This document shows, piece by piece, positions 56,408 through 64,000 of a stretch of 64,000 nucleotides of DNA. The first letter of the stretch is position 1, and each line of letters begins with the position of its first letter. The stretch is taken from assembly GCA_963565915.1 (NCBI GenBank), contig OY751490.1, positions 1,302,001 to 1,366,000 on the forward strand. The letters are read 5' to 3'. Position numbers and translations under genes: made by a program. This stretch comes from Entoloma clypeatum. Taxonomy: Eukaryota > Basidiomycota > Agaricomycetes > Agaricales > Entolomataceae. The notes beneath the pieces were generated by a model. It was given only the letters and a program-made list of their open reading frames with translations. It was not told where the DNA came from and made no database searches.

Positions 56408-56808
56408 TGTTATGCTTAATAAACCGTTCCAAGGTTCAGGCAGAGTATGCAGGAAGTGGAAAGGCAAAGAGCAATGTGATTGCTAAATCTAAGGAATCTA
56501 CTAGAGTACAAGAGGTTTATATAGGTGCTGACTATAGGCGGTAGTGGATGAGTCAGTACTGCGGAAGGCAGTGCGCATGAGTAAGGCGACTGCGGAAGGC
56601 TATGTACAATGAGTAAGCTGACTGCGGAAAGCAAGTCAGCGTGGGAGCGAAGTATACTAAGGGGGATGACAAAGTAAGGTAGTGAGTCAGACTGGGAATC
56701 GAAGGTTGCAAAAGTAGACATTAGACATAGTAAGCTCGTAAGAGGGCGCCGAGTTGGGCTGATAAGTAAAAGTAATGACGTTGTCTGCATACTGTAGAGT
56801 CCGTAACA
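56408..56808 (-). repeat. 5' LTR of G4
   Basis: 401 bp, same ends as the 3' LTR, followed by the cattg target duplication. Divergence from 43773-44173 is low, mostly C/T or G/A changes. Confidence 0.95.
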
Positions 56809-56813
56809 CATTG

Positions 56814-57398
56814 TTCTTTGTATATGGAGTGTGGCTGACACTAAAGGCTCACTTTCGCGGATGGATCATCAATTCGCTGATGGCCTGTCGCTGTGTCGCC
56901 GGTCTTTCACTGGTTTTTCACCGTGGTTCACCAGTCTTTCGCTGTGGTGTCTTTTGCCGGGAAATTATTCGCTGATCTGTCATTAGCATGCCGACACTCA
57001 AGGCTCGCTTTCACCAATGGATCATCATTTCGCCAATGGCCTGTCGCCATGTCGCTGGTCTTTCACCGGCTTTTTGCTGTGGTTCGCCGGTCTTTCGCTG
57101 TGGTGTCCTTTGCCGGTCAATTATTTGCTGATCTGTCATTAGCATCATTCTTTTCATATGGAGTGTTGCCAACACTCAAGGCTTGCTTTCGCCAGTGCCC
57201 CATCGATTCACCGATGGCCTGTCGCCGTGTCGCCGGTCTTTCGCCGGTGAATTATTCACCGATCTGTTGTATGTTGTTGCTGGTGACATTGTTGTTTCGC
57301 TGTTCGCCATGGTGAATTCGCTGGTGCTGTAGCGAATTCACTGCTTCCATAATTTACCATACACTGTATGCCTTCGCTGGACCGTAAATTACAATACA
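56814..57398 (-). repeat. Satellite block, right inverted arm, outer part
   Basis: Continues 43484-43772 after G4. The last ~100 bp (57300-57398) are the reverse complement of 39315-39412 with a few substitutions, ending ..CGCTGGACCGTAAATTACAATACA. Confidence 0.9.
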
Positions 57399-58125
57399 GC
57401 AATGGCCCCTACTCGCATCGACTCATGCCCAACAGCATCCAACGGCCCCCCCTTCACGTCCAACAGTCCCCACTCACGTCCAACAGTCCCCCGTCGTGCC
57501 TAACGGCCCCCTTCACGCCCAACGGCGTCCACTCATGCCCAACCCCACACCCTCTTGTCTAACCACCCTCACCATGATGGCATCACGAAATTGGGGAGAC
57601 CATGATAATGCTAGATAAAGGTGGATGAAGGTCTGATAATTGATTATAAGGTGTTCATCCATCCTTATCTAGCATTACAATATATATCAGACTCTCCTCA
57701 AATCTGTGATGTGATTCCCCACCCTCCCATACTCGCCCACTGCCACCACCTACCCATCCGCCAAATGGCGCGGGAGGCGAAGGCAGTGGCTAGAGAAGGG
57801 GAGGTGGGCTGGGAGGTCTATGACAGGGTGGGTGTAGTACACGAGAGCACTGGGACGCGATGCGACGCGCGCATGAGGAGCAAGGAGGGTTGCGTGTGCA
57901 CCCCCACAAGGTCCGTGATGGCGCACGGCGCACAGACAGGCTGCGTTGCATCAAGGGTGTCTACCCTTGTGTGCTGTCCTGTGGGTATTCTGTACCCCTG
58001 CATACCCTCAAAGCCCTCACCTGTAGGTGAGGGTTTTCCTTACCCTTGACGAGGGGGTACGGTTTTTTGAGGGTAGGGGTACGGGTACGGATTTTTTACC
58101 CGTGGGTTACCCCTGTCCATCACTA
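57399..58125 (+). mobile_element. Second, left-truncated copy of the hAT element
   Basis: Corresponds to 38480-39076 of the first copy: minisatellite, right GC-rich part and right terminal repeat ending CCATCACTA, followed by tcaatgggcaaaac as in copy one. The left end is replaced by the satellite block. It contains a 140-bp insertion at 57576-57715 that the first copy lacks. Confidence 0.88.
57576..57715. mobile_element. 140-bp MITE with known empty site
   Basis: Compared with the first hAT copy (ctcaccattccccaccc near 38750), this copy has 140 extra bases with imperfect inverted ends (gatggcatcac / gtgatgtgat) and internal inverted pieces (aatgctagataa / ttatctagcatt). The duplicated target is the dinucleotide AT. 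Confidence 0.8.
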
Positions 58126-58377
58126 TCAATGGGCAAAACCCTGTGACCGTAGGATGCACTAAACACATTGACATATGATACCATGCTATACGTGAGTATG
58201 TCGAAGATGAAATAGTTGAGCTCTTCTTCACTCCCGGGACTGATAATCCTGCAGACATGTTCACAAAGAAGGTACCTCGAGTTACTTTTGAGAAATTCCA
58301 CTCACAACTAGGGTTAGATTTTACCTCGCCCTACACTCCACTTATGAAGTGAACATCGGCTTCTAAGTGAGGGGGAG
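58126..58377 (+). pseudogene. copia-2 polyprotein C-terminus (right version)
   Basis: Same end of copia polyprotein as 39077-39296 (HTKHID, NPADMFTKK, SPYTPLMK), with a normal TGA after LMK, then the polypurine tract aagtgagggggag directly before the LTR. It keeps NPADM, which the left version has lost by deletion. Confidence 0.85.
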
Positions 58378-58632
58378 TGTTGGAACTACTGGATCTAGCA
58401 CGTGATCACTACATCATCCTGACGTATCTCTGACATCATCTATGATGTCATACTCTGGAACATTTCATGAGTTACTATATATGTGAGTTTATTGTAGAAA
58501 CACATAAACAGACCACAACATGGTCTGTGCACATATTATAGTATAAATAGTAGACTTGTAACATAGTTGCAGTATAAGAACTCTTCCAGTTCCCCCCACG
58601 TCAGTTGTCTCTATAAACCCCCTAGCCTAACA
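58378..58632 (+). repeat. 3' LTR of copia-2
   Basis: Begins TGTTGGAACTACTGG right after the polypurine tract and probably ends at CCTAACA (255 bp). The outer end is my estimate from the terminal TGTT/AACA pair. It is not the same family as the copia-1 LTR beyond the first eight bases. Confidence 0.7.
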
Positions 58633-60033
58633 AGCTATTCACCTGTTTCCTATTCACTCCATACTAACTGCTTTGTACATCATCCCACGTGTCGCACCTC
58701 AATTCATTCAGTAGGAAAAGCAAGTAGAGCATTTTGAGATTGATCAACTTGCAGAGAAGATGGAAACTCTTGCTACAATGCCAATGCTATCTTTATTTGA
58801 AGCCAACATGCCTGTTTTCCAAATTTCTGCGTACGAGCTTTTTAGCTGTCCAATGAGATGCAGAAGACATGACGAAAATGTTTGCGTCACCACGAGGCAA
58901 GGAAATTAGGTTTTAGCTGTCAGTCGTGACAGAAGCACTGATGCTGAAAAAAAAAATGCTGTGATGGTGCTGAGTCATTAATAAGTCGAGCCCATATATT
59001 TGACACCTAAGTTGGGTTTACAAGGGTCCTCCGAGAAGCTCGGACTTTCACTTTTGCCAGCCGCTCTACCGCTCAGATGGCCCTCAGTTTTATTTGTCTG
59101 TCCTACATCCATTGGATTAAACAAATAACTTGGTAATCAGATCAAGCATCACAGGGCCTTCCGAGCGAGCGGTAGGTTTTAGGAGCCTGGGTTTGGGAAT
59201 GACCTTGCAAGCGTTACAATCGACCTGCCCTAAACCATCCCCGTCAAAATCCCCATCCGAAAATTTTGGTTTTCATCCTCATCGTCCCCCACATCCATGC
59301 TGGCCTAACAAACAAGCGGTGAGTACAGGCTCCTTTCCTTCGTCTTCGAAAGGATGATACATGTAATATTTCGAGTGTCCACCGGATACGATGTGAATTT
59401 TTCTTGTCATAGTTACACTGATCGGTTTTTTCTTCCTTGACTCTTTTTTTTAATTGTGATTGGGCTGACTATCGATTATCTTTCGCATTCCAGGTTTTTG
59501 GATATTTCCTCTCATTCGCTGGCGACGAGCAAAGTTGAATGAGATCCAAGTCGGCACCCATGGTGAGTCTTTCCTCTGCCTGATATCCTTCTTCGTCCGT
59601 CCCCCCTTCTCAAAAAGATGAACCAAAACCATTTCAAACTAGAGTATGTGAGAGCCACAGTGCTCCATGATCTCAATTTATATCTGTCAATCCACTGACC
59701 TACCCCCTTCATCTTTATCTATCGTGCAATCGAACCTCTCACTCGTTTGTCTCCTCACCAGGCTCACCGATGTAACCCTCGTAATCATTAACCCAAACGG
59801 CTCAATCAACCGATCGGTGAGTCTCCCTTCCGTCACCTCCCCCGGTAACGTATGATGAGACACGAGGAATTACCGCCTGATCTGGTCCGCACAACTTGGA
59901 CCAGAATCGTGACGATAAATCCAAGGCTGTATTCACACTCTGATTCCCCACGTTTTTCGCAAATTTTCTCTTTTTTGCGTTGCTATCCCTCCGAATCGCG
60001 GGCTGAACTCCCCCCTTCATTTCCTTTCCACAG
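58633..60033. other. Transition from repeats to gene space, no firm gene
   Basis: Several intron-like signals occur on the plus strand (gtgagt at 59318, 59561 and 59818; pyrimidine-rich stretches ending in ag at 59492 and 59762). A 5' part of the gene proposed at 60034 may therefore lie here, but I could not join the pieces in one frame. Confidence 0.4.
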
Positions 60034-60460
60034 GGTATGACAACATCCCTCAGGATGCGATGGATACGGCACGTACCAAGCCGTCTTCCTCGTTTCGCTC
60101 ATGCGGTTACATGGTAAGTACTTATATAGCATGTGCGATCCCTCTTATGATGTTTTATCACGACGGTCTTCGTACCATCACTGCCGAAAAGGCCCGCCAC
60201 AGCTCAAAACTATCGGGCAACCCCTTCTGATCTTCCCCGCTCTCCCTTTCTTCTCTCACGTCGTTTCCTTCAACGTCCCAAACTGACCCTCATTTCGCCC
60301 AGAGATACCCATGCCGCTGCCGCTTCCCCCCCAACTACAACAACGATCCTGCCGGTAAGCATACTCCTACCCCTCTCTTCTTTACCCTCCCTCCAATCTC
60401 GGATGATAAACAATGTTCAAAACAAATCAACTAGAAGCTGTTGATGAGCTCCGGCTCTGA
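60034..60460 (+). CDS. Possible small spliced gene, last three exons
   Basis: Exons 60034-60113, 60303-60354 and 60435-60460 all have GT..AG borders and give one open frame when joined: YDNIPQDAMDTARTK, then SCGYM-RYPCRCRFPPNYNN, then DPAEAVDELRL and a TGA at 60458. The Cys-x-Cys pair after Tyr-Pro is reminiscent of small CSL-type zinc proteins, but the rest does not fit and only one Cys pair is visible. The start is not identified; upstream frames do not join well. Unrecognised, and possibly a pseudogene or a wrong splice model. Confidence 0.3.
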
Positions 60461-60963
60461 TTAGTACACTTGCTATCTGATCCCCTTCATCCTGTCTTCG
60501 CATCGTTTCGTCTGCCATCTGAGCTCGCACTGACAACAAAAATCGTTCCAGGGCGTGATTTCTAACGCGAAGCTGCAGCATTATGGAGAGTGTTGAATGT
60601 CGATGTCGATGTCATGATGGACTCTTAGGGTGTTCGGGCATATCATATGGCCATGTCGTTTCTCGCTATGGGGTTCATACTTGTTGGTGCCATCGACGTG
60701 TGTCAATAAGAGTTTGGATGTGTAAATGATATTCATGTCATACTAAGGGCGTTCCCGTCTGGACTTCACATGTATTGGACATCTTTTCTGGCTCTAAATG
60801 ATTTATCTCATTGGCAAAGAAGGTCCATATTCATTCTATCACACAAAAACATAGAAAGCACAACAGCGGTCACCAACGCATTGACACAGCAAGCAACACA
60901 GGCCAGATGAACAAAAAGACTTCTTCATAGCAACAGCCGAAAGCTGGAAAGCACGATCACCAG
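60461..60963. other. Convergent intergenic region
   Basis: 500 bp between the ends of a plus-strand and a minus-strand gene. No open frame or repeat of note. It probably contains both 3' UTRs. Confidence 0.5.
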
Positions 60964-62597
60964 TCAACGCCGAACACTGCCTCCTCCCAGAACATTCGCG
61001 CTCTCCTGAACGAGCTGAGCTTTGACGCCCTCCAGCATCTTTTCTCTGTCCGTCAGGACCCCATTCTGCCTTGCGACTTCGCTGTCGAAACCTGCGAAGA
61101 GCCGCATTTTGGACCTGTCGTGTGTATGTATGTGCGCGTGAGATCCTTTGAATGATGGGGAAATGGGAACAGAGAGAGAGGGGGGATGAGGACGAACAGC
61201 ATGTGATCCTTCGCCTGTGAAGACAGCGAAAGGGTATCAATCAGTCATTGAGTACCCCAAGTTTAAGCACGGAAAAGAACAGGGACTCACGAACTCGAAG
61301 ATCTTGGTAAACCTCGCCGCTTGTTCTAGACACCGGAAAAAAAGGGTCTGTTAACACCCTGATGGAACGGAGGAGAGAACAACACACCATCGGCACCAGC
61401 AACCCACTCCTCCATCGTACAGCTCTTCCACCTCTCCATGGCTCGCTCGTACTGGTCCACGTGCTCGTCAACGTAATCGTCGACGCTGCGCCCTAGCAGG
61501 CGGTCTAGAGCCCTTGAACTGCCGCTGAATGTGTCGGATATCTGTTGCTGGGGCGGGGGCGTCAGAGGCGATTGTGGAAGGCGGTGCTGGGGCGGGTGCT
61601 GATAAGAGCGCGGGTCCTGCATTGCATCGGGTGTCGGCCCACGGCTGTGTGAGGGGTTTGAGGACGCCAAGGGGCTCGATGGGGTGGTGTTGGTGTTGGT
61701 GTTGGTGGGTTTGTGGCGTTGTTGGGCGTAGGTGTCCTGTGGGAGTGAGTGATAGCCGAGTCAAAAGCCGGGCGAGATAGAGGGGAAGAAGCGGGAACGG
61801 ACACCTCGGCTCCTGTACCGCTTTAGATGGGCATCTGCGTGGTCGGTGTCGTCGTGTGGTCGTTTGAGGTTTGTGGAGTTTGAATTTGTGCGGGTGGGGC
61901 GTCTTGCGTCGGTGAGTTCTGAGGAGTGGTCAATCGGGTTGAGGAGGACACGTTGAGGGCCGGTCTGGTTCGGGACAGGGAGGTTGAGGGAGAAGGGCGG
62001 ATGGGGACGGTCTTCGGTGTTTTCGGAGGGCTTGAGGTTGAAGAGACGTGGACGAGTGGATTTTGGAGGGCTGGGGAGATGCGATGGATGGTGTTGTTGT
62101 TCGGAGGCAGAGGCAGGAGCAGGAGCAGAGGCAGAGGACAGCCCGGAGAACGAGAAAGGAAGAGAAGAGGCGGGTATATGCGCGGTGTCCGGAGGAGGCA
62201 AGGCTGGGAGTCTGAACATGTTCTGTGGTGTGAAGGCGCCTGGAGAGGACGGACGTGCTTGGGCTGGACGGGGAACGGGGGCGGCGATGCCATTGAACGT
62301 CGGATCTGCCATTGTTACGGTGGGGGCCCGTGCCGCTGCGCCTTCCATCGACGGCTGTCTTCGCTGTACATTTTTGAACTTGAGGGTCTTCAGGACTGAG
62401 GCTGTGTTGAGCGGTTTGCTGCCGTTATCGTCGGCAGAGATGGCGGATGAGTCGTCCTTAGTGGGTCCTTGGTCGGCGTGCAGAGGGTTAGATAGATCAG
62501 GAGCTTTGTTGCTTTTCTGAGATGATTTGTCTTGGAGGTGAGCGGCACGCGAAGCTGGGCGTGAGGTGTTTGGGATGAATGGCGCGCGGGCGCTCAT
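60964..62597 (-). CDS. ECM11-like C-terminal domain protein
   Basis: Spliced gene. Start at ATG 62597 (MSARAPFIPNTSRP), preferred over an upstream Met at 62687 because the intervening residues look like untranslated leader. Introns at 61802-61737, 61387-61326 and 61290-61215, plus a last one from about 61197 to 61107, join a single frame ending at TGA 60964. The first ~300 residues are disordered and Ser/Pro-rich, with basic clusters (LKRPHDDTDHADAHLKRYRS). The C-terminus is helical: MEEWVAGADEQAARFTKIFE, then KDHMLSKMRLFAGFDSEVAR and LTDREKMLEGVKAQLVQES. That pattern resembles the ECM11 domain, whose yeast member is a meiotic synaptonemal-complex protein. The family call is from memory of the pattern and only moderate; the gene model is stronger than the name. 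Confidence 0.6.
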
Positions 62598-63201
62598 GGC
62601 AGTGATGAGAAGAGAGCAGAGATGTCGTGACCGGGCGGTGTGGTCACACGATGCTCCTCTCAGAGTGATACTACTCCTTAGGACCATGGTAAAATCTATT
62701 TCTTTACTTATTCCACGTACGTTAACGGGGGGTTTTTCTCAGTGTCCTGAGATACTCAAGACGTTTCGCGTCTGGATAACTATGATGGGGTCTTCCACTC
62801 CTCCCCACCAACCTGACGATTAAAGGGCAACCTTTCCCAGTATCTAATTCCACAAGGTTGTCGCTTTCTCTTTCCCTTCATCCTATATTAAACCTACGGT
62901 TTATCCTGTTCTCATAGACGCCCATACTGGGATGACACATAATTGGTGAGTCCGCAATGTATAGTATCTCTCCTCTCATCTCACATACTGGACAGCTGTT
63001 TGTCTCCCCATGTAAACCGCCTAAAATTGTTTACTCACAACGACATGCACAGTCTCGCCTCTCAAAGGCTGGACCATATTCAAGAAATGTGCAAAGAAAG
63101 TCAGGCAGTATTGTCACCCTGGACCGAAAGACCGAGAGGAGCCAGCGTGTTATGCTCCAAGCTCGGCCGCGAAACACAATCATCCTTATGGTCACCACAC
63201 A
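62598..63201. promoter_or_regulatory. Divergent promoter region
   Basis: About 600 bp between two genes that point away from each other. Pyrimidine-rich tracts (about 62860-62885 and 62960-62990), common around fungal start sites, are seen toward the plus-strand gene. An intron in its 5' UTR is possible (gtgagt at 62946). Confidence 0.4.
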
Positions 63202-64000
63202 ATGAGCACGATCCGCCGGTCCTTTTTGGACATCGATCCCGCCAGCCCACCAAGTAAGAAGCGGACGCTTTCTCACTACAACTTGGCCTCCCGACAGAAA
63301 CCTACATTCTTCGAGACAGTTCCCAGAAACATTCGGTGAGTGTGATGCCCACGGGCCTGCCTATTTCACATCGCTAGACTGAAGGTTCCTCAGCCGACGC
63401 CGCTCTGAGAATTCCCTCTCGTCATCCGGTGGCAGTTACCCGTCCCTCATCATAATCGGCCATGATTCTTACCCTGATGAACAACCAACAAATGGTGAGA
63501 ATTACAAAAAAAAAATCATTTGGGGTTCACGCACTCATCTCATTAACAATATTTACCTCCAGAAATAGCCCCTCTGACCGACGACTCGCACGACCATCCA
63601 TACCCCTCCCCACCCAGCTCCCGATCTACAGGCAGCCCAACTCTCTCCTGCATCCCCCTAGATCAAATCCACAAAGCACCACCACTACCACCGCCGCCGC
63701 TACCAACACCAACGCCAAGCCCAAGCCCAAGCCTAACCTCAACAGCCGTCGACCACACAAGCCACACCAGTCTTCCCCACGCACCCTCCCCCTCCCCCCC
63801 TTTCTCCGACTCCGACAACCAAAGTCTCCACTGGCTCGCCGACATCACCGCCGTCTTCTCCCATCTCTCCCCAGACTCAAAAGGAACCATGAGGCGGCCG
63901 TACGTCGCGCCCGGCGAGCGAGAGTCGGCATACCCCAGGATTCCGTTCGTCGATGATGGTCTTCACAGCATCCCATTTCCCGACGATCTTCACACCCTCC
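63202..64000 (+). CDS. Unrecognised Ser/Pro-rich protein, 3' end beyond window
   Basis: Exons 63202-63335, 63394-63494 and 63563-64000, with introns of 58 and 68 bp and GT..AG ends, keep one frame. The start reads MSTIRRSFLDIDPASPPSKK, chosen because it begins the open frame right upstream of the first donor. The protein has a basic N-terminus (RRRSENSL after the first intron) and then long Pro/Ser runs (PPLPPPPLPTP). A more ordered end is starting at the window edge (LHWLADITAVFSHLSPDS, YVAPGERESAYPRIPF). No domain recognised; possibly a transcription or signalling protein with a disordered N-terminus. Confidence 0.65.

Larger units (their letters stand above)
43773..56808 (-). mobile_element. 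Ty3/gypsy chromovirus G4, hosting G5 and a solo LTR
   Basis: A minus-strand element of about 6.5 kb once inserts are removed, with 401-bp LTRs and target duplication cattg (43768-43772 and 56809-56813). Its internal sequence is closely related to G3, but its LTRs are largely different. G5 lies in the protease-RT interval and a solo LTR in gag, each with its own target duplication. Confidence 0.95.
30243..58632 (+). mobile_element. Ty1/copia element copia-2, 5'-truncated and multiply interrupted
   Basis: Pieces of one copia polyprotein lie at 30243-30818, 37338-38284, 39077-39296 and again 58126-58377, followed by a 3' LTR at 58378-58632. Between the pieces are G3, a hAT element and the satellite block with everything nested in it. 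The last piece partly duplicates the one at 39077-39296. Confidence 0.8.

Noticed and set aside
59040..59090. tRNA-like string on the minus strand (gagcggtagagcggctggc)
   Set aside because: It resembles a D-arm, but no T-loop consensus or closing acceptor stem could be found. The rest forms a simple hairpin around ccgagaagctcgg.
60034..60460. Assignment of the small spliced gene to a diphthamide or J-domain CSL zinc protein
   Set aside because: Only the YPCRC piece fits. The second Cys pair and the surrounding consensus are missing, so no family name is given.

Overview
The window looks like a repeat-rich block of a basidiomycete (probably Agaricomycetes) nuclear genome. This is inferred from introns of about 47-95 bp with GT..AG ends, chromodomain Ty3/gypsy elements, degraded Ty1/copia elements, Tc1 and hAT DNA transposons, and a P-loop NTPase gene of a type expanded in mushroom-forming fungi. 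No bacterial feature, rRNA gene or CRISPR array was seen, and no tRNA gene I could defend.

Layout. 1-10.9 kb: a region present twice in direct orientation around a 200-base run of N (5100-5299). Each copy holds a spliced minus-strand gene for an NTPase with a nuclease-like C-terminus (1240-4474 and 6644-9878), the start of a small membrane protein, and a long palindrome whose centre coincides with the gap. 11.4-22.3 kb: a minus-strand copia element (copia-1) split by a gypsy element (G1, 12598-18829, target duplication aggtt). 23.6-29.7 kb: an intact plus-strand gypsy element (G2) with identical 288-bp LTRs, target duplication ggcgg and full-length gag and pol. 30.2-58.6 kb: a second copia (copia-2, plus strand) that has acted as a landing pad. 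It contains gypsy G3 (30819-37337, duplication tgaag), a non-autonomous hAT element (38285-39076, 8-bp duplication) and an inverted-repeat satellite block (39315-57398). The block encloses a 150-bp TA-flanked MITE, a Tc1 element (40914-42531) and gypsy G4 (43773-56808, duplication cattg). G4 in turn holds gypsy G5 (47617-53771, duplication tttgt) and a solo LTR (54824-55225, duplication gtttg). 58.6-64 kb: the end of the repeat block and ordinary fungal gene space, with an ECM11-like minus-strand gene (60964-62597) divergent from a plus-strand gene that runs off the window.

How the parts relate. Almost all coding content in the middle 47 kb is transposon polyprotein. Five gypsy integrations (G1-G5) plus a solo LTR carry exact 5-bp target duplications, so the insertion order can be read directly: copia-2, then the satellite block, then G4, then G5 and the solo LTR. 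The broken elements share one decay pattern. Premature stops are mostly CGA to TGA, lost catalytic acids are CpG to CpA changes, and the LTR-to-LTR differences in G1 and G3 are all CpG transitions, as expected if repeats are cytosine-methylated. G2 has escaped this and is the only element that looks capable of autonomous movement.

Most unusual points: the duplicated NTPase-nuclease gene beside a large palindrome; an extra sense ORF after pol conserved in G3 and G4; an antisense coiled-coil ORF in G1; a canonical -1 slippery heptamer at the G2 gag-pol junction conserved in G5; and the 5-kb satellite block with inverted ends flanked by a 0.8-kb duplication of its host sequence.
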